The notes below the pieces were generated by a model. That model was not told the DNA's origin and made no database searches. It saw nothing but the letters and a program-made list of their open reading frames with translations. Below, in pieces: positions 1 to 5,741 of a stretch of 8,429 nucleotides of DNA (the first letter of the stretch is position 1; each line of letters begins with the position of its first letter). Origin of the DNA: an uncultured Lachnospiraceae bacterium (GTDB lineage Bacteria; Bacillota; Clostridia; Lachnospirales; Lachnospiraceae); contig CACZNZ010000250.1 of the NCBI GenBank assembly GCA_902782625.1, positions 1 to 8,429 of the forward strand. The letters run 5' to 3'. The translations under genes and the position numbers were made by a program.

Positions 1-56
1 AATAAAGAGGCTGCAGCAATCATTCTGGTAATATGATTCATGCTTTTTTCCGGCAT
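1..56 (-). CDS. 5' end of an unidentified gene, cut by the left window edge
   Basis: An ATG at 56-54 opens a frame that stays open to the edge (18 full codons, beginning MPEKSMNHITRM and continuing IAAASL). An AAGGAG ribosome binding site at 64-69, with 7 nt spacing, supports this start. The visible residues go from a short polar, basic stretch into a small hydrophobic run. That would suit the N-terminus of a membrane protein such as an ECF-type transporter S component, but 18 residues cannot settle the family and this is a guess. The gene lies downstream of a clear terminator at 115-156, so it probably has its own promoter in 70-120. Confidence 0.6.
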   Translation of the reverse strand, partial: MPEKSMNHITRMIAAASL

Positions 57-87
57 ATCTATTCTCCTTAGAACTTTTATGTTGATA

Positions 88-116
88 AAGATAATATATA
101 GTCTATCATAAAACAA
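88..116 (-). promoter_or_regulatory. Weak candidate promoter for the gene at the left edge
   Basis: On the minus strand TTGTTT (116-111), 17 nt, then TATCTT (93-88) is a poor-to-fair sigma-A match in a very AT-rich stretch. Overlapping alternatives for the -10 are TATATT (98-93) and TATTAT (96-91). A promoter is expected here because the preceding transcript ends at 115-156 and a gene with a good ribosome binding site starts at 56. The exact hexamers are uncertain. Confidence 0.25.
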
Positions 117-156
117 AAAAAAACGGAATGACCCAGATTCATTTCCAAGTCATTCC
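115..156 (-). terminator. Rho-independent terminator of the 162-aa gene
   Basis: On the minus strand GGAATGAC (156-149) and GTCATTCC (132-125) form a perfect 8-bp stem with a 16-nt loop. After a single G (124) comes a run of nine T residues (123-115). It begins 11 nt past the stop codon of the 162-aa gene, the normal place and form for an intrinsic terminator, and it separates that transcript from the gene at the left edge. Confidence 0.85.
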
Positions 157-166
157 ATGATGATAC

Positions 167-655
167 TTATATTATGTTTTCCACCTCTTCGCCTGTATAT
201 AGGTATCTCAGGTGAAAACCTGCCGATGGATCTTTAAGATCCGAATAAGCGATGCTTACACCGTAAGCTTCTGATATGTCCAATGCCTTATCTCCAAAGC
301 CATAGACATAGTGATAATGAGGATGCGCATCTTCTACAAGTCTTGGTTTTCTGTCTTTTACCCACTTTTCATCCTGCATAAAGTAAGCTCTTTCTTCTAT
401 ACGTTTTATCGTACTGCCAGCGGGCATCTCCTTTTCATTTCTCTTCTTTCCTTTTCCTTTGATCCTTTGATCAGTCCAGATACCGTCCTTAAGTGTTCCG
501 ATATATGTTTCCTTCACTGACTGATCCTGTAAAACCACAAACCAGAATGTATCGTCCTTGCCACCTATGACCCAGTCAACTTCGTCACGAAAGGCCTGAT
601 AGAATTCGAATCCTTTTTCTTTTTTTACCAATTCTAAAAAACGATAGTTCTCCAT
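167..655 (-). CDS. Hypothetical protein, 162 aa, probably cytoplasmic
   Basis: I do not recognise the family. The ATG at 655-653 is preceded by a GGAGGAG ribosome binding site at 663-669 with about 7 nt spacing, and the stop lies just before a strong terminator, so this is a real and probably single-gene transcript. There is no signal peptide or membrane segment. The sequence is rich in aromatic and charged residues, suggesting a mixed alpha/beta fold: a short N-terminal helix, then strand-like pieces around DDTFWFVVLQD and KETYIGTLKDGIW (about residues 34-61), a basic linker with KGKGKKR (about 66-72), and a C-terminal part with HPHYHYVYGFGD (about 111-122). The four clustered residues of the HPHYHY segment could bind metal, but that is speculation. 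A sigma-A-like promoter overlaps the end of the surface-protein gene upstream, so the gene is probably expressed independently of it. Confidence 0.8.
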   Translation of the reverse strand: MENYRFLELVKKEKGFEFYQAFRDEVDWVIGGKDDTFWFVVLQDQSVKETYIGTLKDGIWTDQRIKGKGKKRNEKEMPAGSTIKRIEERAYFMQDEKWVKDRKPRLVEDAHPHYHYVYGFGDKALDISEAYGVSIAYSDLKDPSAGFHLRYLYTGEEVENII

Positions 656-694
656 TTGCCTGCTCCTCCATATGCTTCCTCAAGACCCTTATAT

Positions 695-723
695 AATATA
701 AATTTTAATATTACTTATTTCAC
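695..723 (-). promoter_or_regulatory. Sigma-A-like promoter of the 162-aa gene, overlapping the end of the upstream gene
   Basis: On the minus strand GTGAAA (723-718; 4/6 match to TTGACA), a spacer of exactly 17 nt, then TATATT (700-695; 5/6 match to TATAAT). The -35 box is formed by the last two codons (Val-Lys) of the surface-protein gene and the stop codon falls in the spacer. A start near 688 would give a leader of about 30 nt that contains the ribosome binding site. Confidence 0.5.
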
Positions 724-2460
724 TATGATCATGACAGCCACCTTTTTCCATGCAGATGCTTTGTAGTTGGCGTTTCCAAAAGCTCTGACTCTGACCCTGA
801 TCTTGTATATGCCTTTTTTCAGACCTTTCCTAACTGTGACTTTGCCAGTGGTCTTTTTGATGATAATCTTCTTGTTGCCGGATATCTTGGTATAGATCAT
901 CTTGCCCTGGCCCTTCCCGGTGAACTTGATCACCTTCGTGACCGACAGTGTCTGGTTTTTCTTCTTCAGTTTGCTGTATATGACCTTTGCTTTCTTAGCC
1001 TTGATGGTCAGAGGATTCTTAGCTTTGTTGATCTTCCATGTAATCGATTTAACTTCTGTCGTTCCATCGTCCCATATGTATGTATGATTGTCATCTTTTG
1101 TCAGGGTTGCTGTTACGGTATAAGTTCCGACATTTGTTGCCTTTGTGATTCCTGTCAAAGTGTAATTACTTCCTGAAGCCACACCAGTCTGAATCTTGCC
1201 GGTATAGGTGAAGGTTTTGCCGGCTGGAACGGTTACTTTAACCGTCGGTTTCGGTGCGGGTTTTTCAGTTACTGATACTTTGCAGGTCGCAGTCTTATCA
1301 TCACCTGTATCATCTGTGCCGTTGGTTGCCCTTACGGTTATTGTTGCCTCGCCCGCAGCAAGAGCGGTCACCTCGCCATTTCCGCTTACTATTGCGACGC
1401 CAGAATTACTGCTGTCCCACTCCAGGTCAGGGTCCGTAGCCTCTTCAGGCTCCACTGTAGCAGATAATCTCTCCTTTTCATCCACCGTCAGAGTGGTGGA
1501 CGTCTTGTTGAGGGATACACCGGTTACTGAAACAGGAAGACTAACCCAGACGTATTTGGCGGTTGTCGAAGTTTTTCCTCCTGCGGGGACCGAAGTTGGG
1601 GTGCTTCCGTCATAGTTTACTGACTCCTTCGCTCTGTAGCCAACCGGAATGGTATATTGAATTGCTGTAGTATTGACGGAGGGATTCGGATTCGCTGCTT
1701 TTGCGATTGCAAACGTATTGCCTCTTGCGGTCATCGCACCTTCAATGCTTAGTTTTTCCTCAGTTTTGTAGATAAATGCACCGTAACTGCCATTGGTCGC
1801 TGTGTCGCCGACGGCCTTCAGTTTGCCACTTTTGTCAACAATTATACCATTGCTGGTGTAGACACCATAGCTATTATTTGCATTGCCTCCGGTGGCATTC
1901 AGTTTGCCTTGGACTGTCAGTTGTTTCACATTTACACCGTAACTGTTTTGGCCTTTGCCGCTGGCAGCATTCACAGTTGTACCGGATCCGATGGTAATAT
2001 TTTCACCCACCCTAATACCGCGGCTGTTGAAATTAGATGCATTATCACCATCGCTGACCGTCAGCGTTCCGTCGCCGGTGATAGTCATGTTATTATCAGC
2101 ATAAATACCAGCGCCGGCAGATGTTTTTTTATACACATGCTTAACAGTGTTTTCGCCAATCAGTTTGATTGTAAAATCTCTGTCCATCCTGGCTTTTATT
2201 GCGGCTGAAACATCGTCATCATCCGACCCGGATCCTTCGTACGTGTAGTTGTTCAGGGTCAAGGTATTGGTGTTTACGTCGTAGCTTGCCTTTATGGGGT
2301 TCGAATTCGTGATGTTCGCTGCGTTTGTACTAGTCACTTTTATGTCGCCGACAAAGAGTTTGTAGTCCTCAGTGTCCGCATATGCCGTTAAGCTGACCGC
2401 CGGCATCATCCCAGTCATCAACGCAAGGCTGAGAAGTATTCCCAAAAGCTTTTTCTTCAT
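715..2460 (-). CDS. Secreted surface protein with beta-helix-like repeats, BIG2 domain and basic C-terminal domain
   Basis: A 581-aa exported protein, probably held at the cell wall. A signal peptide covers residues 1-28 (KKK, hydrophobic core, likely cleavage after AYA28). Residues 30-270 resemble carbohydrate-binding-domain proteins of Clostridia: a LFVGDIKVTS opening, TNTLTLNNYTY, then a ladder of 24-30-residue repeats starting at Gly118, 148, 175, 199 and 227, with SYG at the last three boundaries, suggesting a right-handed beta-helix. Residues about 308-398 form a BIG2 Ig-like domain (VTGVSLNKTSTTLTV ... WDSSNSGVAIVSGNGEVTALAAGEATITV). A Pro/Lys linker (399-405) leads to an MBG/YDG-like strand domain (406-478). 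The last ~100 residues are a Lys-rich domain with no Asp or Glu, as at the ends of many Lachnospiraceae surface proteins. There is no LPXTG, SLH or choline-binding motif. The start has an AGGAGG site at 2469-2474 with 8 nt spacing. Ligand and role (adhesion or polysaccharide binding) are inferred. Confidence 0.9.
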   Translation of the reverse strand: MKKKLLGILLSLALMTGMMPAVSLTAYADTEDYKLFVGDIKVTSTNAANITNSNPIKASYDVNTNTLTLNNYTYEGSGSDDDDVSAAIKARMDRDFTIKLIGENTVKHVYKKTSAGAGIYADNNMTITGDGTLTVSDGDNASNFNSRGIRVGENITIGSGTTVNAASGKGQNSYGVNVKQLTVQGKLNATGGNANNSYGVYTSNGIIVDKSGKLKAVGDTATNGSYGAFIYKTEEKLSIEGAMTARGNTFAIAKAANPNPSVNTTAIQYTIPVGYRAKESVNYDGSTPTSVPAGGKTSTTAKYVWVSLPVSVTGVSLNKTSTTLTVDEKERLSATVEPEEATDPDLEWDSSNSGVAIVSGNGEVTALAAGEATITVRATNGTDDTGDDKTATCKVSVTEKPAPKPTVKVTVPAGKTFTYTGKIQTGVASGSNYTLTGITKATNVGTYTVTATLTKDDNHTYIWDDGTTEVKSITWKINKAKNPLTIKAKKAKVIYSKLKKKNQTLSVTKVIKFTGKGQGKMIYTKISGNKKIIIKKTTGKVTVRKGLKKGIYKIRVRVRAFGNANYKASAWKKVAVMIIVK

Positions 2461-2674
2461 CGTCTGTCCCTCCTGCTTTTCCTTATCTTGTCATTCAAGA
2501 ATATGATTTCGGAATTTGAATTAATCGATACCAGTTTACCACATATATCAGCAATCGTCGACGAGTTTCCTTAAGCTTTTGGGGACATCTGCTCTTCTTA
2601 TGCGGCACTTCTATGTCTGTGAGCTTCAATTCCTATAATTGCGTTCATTCCTATGCCAGTTTACGCAACTTTTC
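2461..2674 (-). other. Intergenic region upstream of the surface-protein gene
   Basis: This 214-nt gap holds the AGGAGG ribosome binding site (2469-2474), and the surface-protein promoter should be here. I find no convincing promoter. The best pair is TTGCTG with TATCGA 18 nt later on the minus strand, each matching consensus at only 3/6. A perfect 10-bp palindrome TCGTCGACGA (2555-2564) lies close upstream of that pair and could be an operator. A weak hairpin at 2637-2670 may end the preceding transcript. No ORF with a plausible start was seen here. Confidence 0.4.
2637..2670 (-). terminator. Weak candidate terminator after the Ntn-hydrolase gene
   Basis: On the minus strand AGTTGCGT (2670-2663) pairs with ACGCAATT (2644-2637) as an 8-bp stem with one G-U pair and an 18-nt loop, starting 4 nt past the stop codon. 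The following bases (ATAGG) are not a T-run, so it may be an RNA-stabilising hairpin or a poor terminator rather than a true intrinsic one. Confidence 0.25.
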
Positions 2675-3358
2675 TCAAAACGAAACTGTGTTCATCTTCT
2701 CCCAATCGCGGTTTTCGCACCACCCCACAGTTCTCTCAGTCACGTCATATACCATTGACACAACCGTCGGACAAACTTCCTGTGATACTGCTTTCAGTAT
2801 CTTAAAACAGTCATCCACATCAAAATCATCGGCTGCTTCTTTCAGCATGTCTTCTGCCTTATGATACCTGTCCCACCCCATCCAGGGATGTTTCTCAGAA
2901 TCCTGTTTATAAGGAGAGAAATTTGTCAGGATCTTATATTCCGGCTTCTCATAATATTCGGACTCCTGTCCCGGTATAATGTGAAGCACATTGCCGTCTG
3001 CGTCTGACAAAGCGGACATAAAAGTAAGCCCGGGAATACTGAAGACTGGGCTTTCTTCTGCGATCTTCCGGATTTCCTGCAGGCTTTTCTTTTGCAGCAG
3101 CAGGTCGATGTCCAGCATGATGACGTTCTCTCCAGAACCAGTCGGATTGGATCGTTCATCAAAAGGCCAGCAAGTGGGCATTCCAACGAAGTCTCCCCGG
3201 GAATTTGCTCCGAACAGAGGCAGCCAGCCTTCGATTGCATCATTCACTTCAATATAAACTCCTTTGTCCGCCGGCCTTACTCTGTATTCCATATCCAAAA
3301 GATCCAGATTCCAGCCTACAATCGTTTTTTTCTTATTTACAACAATACTCGTACACAT
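2675..3358 (-). CDS. Cys N-terminal-nucleophile amide hydrolase (linear amide C-N hydrolase / acyltransferase-like)
   Basis: A 227-aa protein of the superfamily containing choloylglycine hydrolase, penicillin V acylase and the isopenicillin-N acyltransferase group, which cleave linear amide bonds with an N-terminal Cys. It opens MCTSIVV, so removal of Met1 exposes Cys2 as nucleophile; no longer in-frame start exists because a stop lies three codons upstream. Other expected positions are recognisable: GWNLD with Asp19, GANSRGD with Asn52, LTN with Asn146, and Arg164 in WDRYHKAEDML. The Arg usual in the GRN(M/L)D motif is Trp16 here. There is no signal peptide, so it probably acts in the cytoplasm. 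At 227 aa it is clearly shorter than bile salt hydrolases (about 320 aa), so bile salts are not a safe guess; the substrate is unknown. It follows the HD gene by 24 nt and is probably the last gene of the run. Confidence 0.8.
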   Translation of the reverse strand: MCTSIVVNKKKTIVGWNLDLLDMEYRVRPADKGVYIEVNDAIEGWLPLFGANSRGDFVGMPTCWPFDERSNPTGSGENVIMLDIDLLLQKKSLQEIRKIAEESPVFSIPGLTFMSALSDADGNVLHIIPGQESEYYEKPEYKILTNFSPYKQDSEKHPWMGWDRYHKAEDMLKEAADDFDVDDCFKILKAVSQEVCPTVVSMVYDVTERTVGWCENRDWEKMNTVSF

Positions 3359-3371
3359 CTTCGTTCACATT

Positions 3372-3378
3372 CTCCTCC
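3372..3378 (-). promoter_or_regulatory. Ribosome binding site with long spacing before the Met-Cys start
   Basis: GGAGGAG (minus strand) lies 13 nt from the ATG at 3358-3356, longer than the usual 5-9 nt. A nearer ATG is out of frame and is followed at once by TGA, and a GTG at intermediate distance is also out of frame. The Met-Cys start is kept because the enzyme family needs Cys2 at the mature N-terminus. The site begins 5 nt past the end of the HD gene, so it may rely partly on ribosomes finishing that gene. Confidence 0.55.
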
Positions 3379-3382
3379 ATTG

Positions 3383-4174
3383 TCATATGCTCTGAAGATC
3401 CGAAGTGTTCATTTCAATATACTTATTCACCATTTGTCGGATCCTCTCCATCTTTTCCCTGGTATCCGGATTAGAATAGGGGATACGGTCAATGATCCGG
3501 TTAACAAAATCATTTTCTTTTATAATCTGGAAAGTCTCCCTGAAATTAATATCAAAGAAATAAGCCACATAAGATATCCAGTAATCCATCTTTGTAATAC
3601 GGTCTGCCGACCTGACAGACTTATGATCCATACATGCCTGGAACACAATGTCTGTTACAGGCTGGGCACCGACTTCCTCCGCATCCATTCCCACAAGGAC
3701 CTTCATATCATCGACCAGCTTCACCCTGCAGTTATCCAGTTTGTCTGCATCCCGGATCAACTTTGCATGAAGAAGGATTCTCTCATCTTCTATGCATCCC
3801 ACAGAATAATCACTGTGACGGCCGATGGCTTCCCGAATAATATCATCCCACTGGTCGGAAGCCACAAAAGAACGAATCCAGGGATCGTCCGATTCAAACA
3901 GTAGCTCCACTCCAAAGTGGGCGTGATCCATGGTGGCCGGTTCAAAACTGTCATACTTCCTAACCTGTTCAAATCGTCCGACATCGTGCAAAAGAGCGAT
4001 TACCTCTGCCAGCATTCTGTCTTCCTGTGAAAGATTCATTCTTTTAGCAATTTCTCCGGCACAACGGACCACCTCATTCGTATGGACAATCTTCAATTTG
4101 ATCTTTTCATTGTCTCTGTCAAAGCCGTCCAGATAATGCTCGAACTCTGCGTGGGCTCTTTTTATATCGATCAT
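3383..4174 (-). CDS. HD-domain metal-dependent phosphohydrolase family protein
   Basis: A 263-aa HD-superfamily protein, a class that hydrolyses phosphate esters or anhydrides (often nucleotides) with one or two metals bound by His and Asp. Visible motif residues are His31 (VHTNEV), the HD pair His63-Asp64 (ALLHDVGRF), a possible DHAHFG at 83-88, His120 (GRHSDY), and Asp142/Asp144/Asp147 in RDADKLD, the closing Asp of the domain. The C-terminal ~100 residues are helical and probably specific to the subfamily. The start chosen is the ATG at 4174-4172 (MIDIKRAH), which overlaps the MBL gene's stop as ATGA and has a GAGG at 4182-4185. A start 23 codons further upstream would lie inside the MBL gene and give a tail with no family-like character. 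The overlap indicates translational coupling. Nothing suggests a membrane or signal segment. The substrate cannot be assigned. Confidence 0.85.
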   Translation of the reverse strand: MIDIKRAHAEFEHYLDGFDRDNEKIKLKIVHTNEVVRCAGEIAKRMNLSQEDRMLAEVIALLHDVGRFEQVRKYDSFEPATMDHAHFGVELLFESDDPWIRSFVASDQWDDIIREAIGRHSDYSVGCIEDERILLHAKLIRDADKLDNCRVKLVDDMKVLVGMDAEEVGAQPVTDIVFQACMDHKSVRSADRITKMDYWISYVAYFFDINFRETFQIIKENDFVNRIIDRIPYSNPDTREKMERIRQMVNKYIEMNTSDLQSI

Positions 4175-4857
4175 GATAATGCCTCTTTTAATTCCGTCAA
4201 TATTTCTTTCCTGGAAGCCGGATACCAGTGCCCTATGACACAAGTATCAATCTTCATACGTTCCATTACACAGATCAGCTCTTTTACTTTCTTTTTGTCC
4301 ATCTTCCAGCTTGGAAATTCTCCTAAAGTAGCATCTCCCAAAAAGAGCACCCGGTCGGAAGGGACATAGACCAGCGTTGTATCCTTGGTATGGGGAGAGG
4401 GAGCCTCAAAGATTTCGACAGGAAGGTTACCCAGGTCGATCTGTTTACTTCCCTGAAATGTTTCATCGGCAGGCACAACAATAACAGGAAGATCATTGGC
4501 ATATTCCCTGTGAATGCAAAGATCCGAATGGACGAATTCTATCTTTTTTTCCGGGGTCAGCTCATTCGCCAGCTCTCTTAATTTCCGATCTGTTTTAGTG
4601 CTTGCCAGCGATGCCCCGTGAATCTGGTGCATTCCAAAGGTATGGTCCCAATGCCAGTGAGTAAGAACTGTCATATCCGGCAGTGGCAATCCTTCATTTT
4701 CAAGAGCCTGGTAAAAATCATCCACATGGCGGGAAGAATGGCCTGCATCCACAGCAAGAGCACAATTGTCCCCTTTGATATATCCAAGACATGGACGGTC
4801 CAGATCCGAATCGAACGGATAATAATAAACATGCTCTGTCAATTTGATTAATCGCAT
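4171..4857 (-). CDS. MBL-fold metallohydrolase
   Basis: A 228-aa metallo-beta-lactamase-fold hydrolase with the full metal set: HWHWDH at His67, His69, Asp71, His72; His156 in SPHTKD; the bridging Asp175 in LFLGDATLGE; and His210 in VIGHWYP. This is the pattern of zinc- or iron-binding hydrolases that act on lactones, thioesters, phosphodiesters or beta-lactams. The fold also starts typically with a strand leading to LAVDAGHSS (34-42). No signal peptide, so probably cytoplasmic and not a classical secreted beta-lactamase. The start at 4857-4855 (MRLIKLTEHVYYYP) is preferred because an AGGAGG lies 6 nt upstream; an ATG eight codons earlier would place that site inside the gene. It lies 46 nt after the lipoprotein gene with no terminator between, and overlaps the HD gene by 4 nt. 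Substrate unknown; the family is too broad to name one. Confidence 0.9.
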   Translation of the reverse strand: MRLIKLTEHVYYYPFDSDLDRPCLGYIKGDNCALAVDAGHSSRHVDDFYQALENEGLPLPDMTVLTHWHWDHTFGMHQIHGASLASTKTDRKLRELANELTPEKKIEFVHSDLCIHREYANDLPVIVVPADETFQGSKQIDLGNLPVEIFEAPSPHTKDTTLVYVPSDRVLFLGDATLGEFPSWKMDKKKVKELICVMERMKIDTCVIGHWYPASRKEILTELKEALS

Positions 4858-4903
4858 ACTTCTCCTCCTCTCCATTATCACAAATTATCCTTGTCAAATA
4901 TCA

Positions 4904-5653
4904 TTATTCTGGGATTCCGTGACTGACTGCTATGCCTGATGACTCTGGGTCTTCCAGATAATCTCGAATCCTGCCATAATTATTATTTGCGCTGATCCAC
5001 ACTCCGTTTGCCGGGATTCCTTCGTATGCCTGATGATCTGGTATATGGTCATATGTCTTGATCTCATCGAATGCGTCCGGATTCTTCATACAGTAGATTC
5101 CCAGACCATAGCTGTTAATGCCGGCATCGAATAGTGTCTCGGCCATCCTGTGATACTCTTTCAGTAGTTCCTCTTCATCAAACACTTTCAATAGCGCAAT
5201 ATTTACACGAAGCTGATTATCTAACAGATAATCCTCGATGGAGGTATTCCCGTCATACCAGTCATTAGTGAAATGATTGTAATTACTATCCTCTACCACC
5301 ACAAGCGCCTCTGGGTATATTGTGTGTACCACACTGCATATCTTGTCATAGGCCTCGTCGCCATACTTCTGATAAATGTAATCACTCTGTACCGGAGTAC
5401 TCTTATCAAACCGGAACACTCTGATATCCCGATCCGGTAGTTCTTTGCATCTGGTGATCACGTCACAAGTAGCGCCTCCCGGGAACAACGCTTTTTTCCT
5501 GATGGTCAAGGTGATACCATAACGATTTTCCACAGTCTTTACTGCCTCCTGTATGTCGGCAGGAGCATTGCCACCCATCAGACCACATCCGGCAAAAAGC
5601 GCACTCACAAAAGAAAGCAGCAAAATCCCTCTTAACACCCGCCAAATCTTCAC
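4904..5653 (-). CDS. Lipoprotein of unknown function, GTG start
   Basis: A 249-aa protein with a lipoprotein signal: basic start (MKIWRVLRG), hydrophobic core to residue 20, then FAGC with Cys23 as the likely lipidation site. After a Gly/Ala linker the mature part runs from about residue 30, beginning DIQEAVKTVENRYGITLTIRK. I do not recognise the family. It is acidic and aromatic-rich with an alpha/beta look, including a strand-like SVVHTIYPEALVVVEDS, a likely helix EEELLKEYHRMAETLFDAGI, and a C-terminal part rich in Asn and Tyr (GVWISANNNYGRIRDY). The GTG at 5653-5651 is chosen because AAGGAGG lies 8 nt upstream; an ATG 12 codons earlier lacks a ribosome binding site and would put charged residues before the signal peptide. 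It appears to lead the run with the MBL, HD and Ntn hydrolases and would sit outside the membrane while they sit inside. Confidence 0.8.
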   Translation of the reverse strand: MKIWRVLRGILLLSFVSALFAGCGLMGGNAPADIQEAVKTVENRYGITLTIRKKALFPGGATCDVITRCKELPDRDIRVFRFDKSTPVQSDYIYQKYGDEAYDKICSVVHTIYPEALVVVEDSNYNHFTNDWYDGNTSIEDYLLDNQLRVNIALLKVFDEEELLKEYHRMAETLFDAGINSYGLGIYCMKNPDAFDEIKTYDHIPDHQAYEGIPANGVWISANNNYGRIRDYLEDPESSGIAVSHGIPE

Positions 5654-5661
5654 TGAAACCA

Positions 5662-5668
5662 CCTCCTT
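5662..5668 (-). promoter_or_regulatory. Strong ribosome binding site fixing the GTG start of the lipoprotein gene
   Basis: AAGGAGG on the minus strand, 8 nt before the GTG at 5653-5651. It decides in favour of this GTG over the ATG at 5689-5687, which has no Shine-Dalgarno match and would place this site inside the coding region. Confidence 0.75.
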
Positions 5669-5713
5669 ATGACGTTCACGCTCTATCATCTTTGCAACAA
5701 TTATCTTCTTTCA

Positions 5714-5741
5714 ACTATACTACAAACTGGTATGTAACGCC
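5714..5741 (-). promoter_or_regulatory. Promoter/operator-like element before the lipoprotein gene
   Basis: TATAGT (5719-5714, minus strand) is a 5/6 match to a -10 box. The 17 nt upstream of it hold an inverted repeat, TACA-N8-TGTA (5736-5721), which would sit between -35 and -10, a classic repressor position. The hexamer in the -35 place (TGGCGT, 5742-5737) is poor, so the promoter would be weak or need an activator. The element lies at the end of the decayed ORF and about 60 nt before the lipoprotein start. The regulator family is not known. Confidence 0.35.

Noticed and set aside
695..713. AT-only hairpin TAATAT/ATATTA after the surface-protein gene as a terminator
   Set aside because: Six A-T pairs with no T-run would be too weak; the bases are better explained as promoter.
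1208..2208. Plus-strand open frames of 99 and 135 codons inside the surface-protein gene
   Set aside because: They arise from the Thr/Val/Ala-rich codons of the minus-strand gene read backwards and have no start signals.
2675..3358. Calling the Ntn hydrolase a bile salt hydrolase
   Set aside because: It is about 90 residues too short and differs at the GRN(M/L)D motif; only the superfamily can be supported.
3092..3904. 270-codon open frame on the plus strand
   Set aside because: It lies antisense across the Ntn-hydrolase and HD genes, has no ribosome binding site or family-like motifs, and its composition (His, Pro, Ser, Ile rich) is what a reverse reading of those genes gives.
4171..4857. 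Reading the MBL protein as a beta-lactamase or AHL lactonase
   Set aside because: The metal site is shared across the whole fold, there is no signal peptide, and no substrate-specific motif is visible; naming an activity would be a guess.
4874..4897. TTGACA (4892-4897, minus strand) before the MBL gene as a promoter -35
   Set aside because: The hexamer is perfect, but the nearest good -10-like GATAAT is only 12 nt away and would put the start inside the ribosome binding site; no -10 occurs at 16-18 nt.
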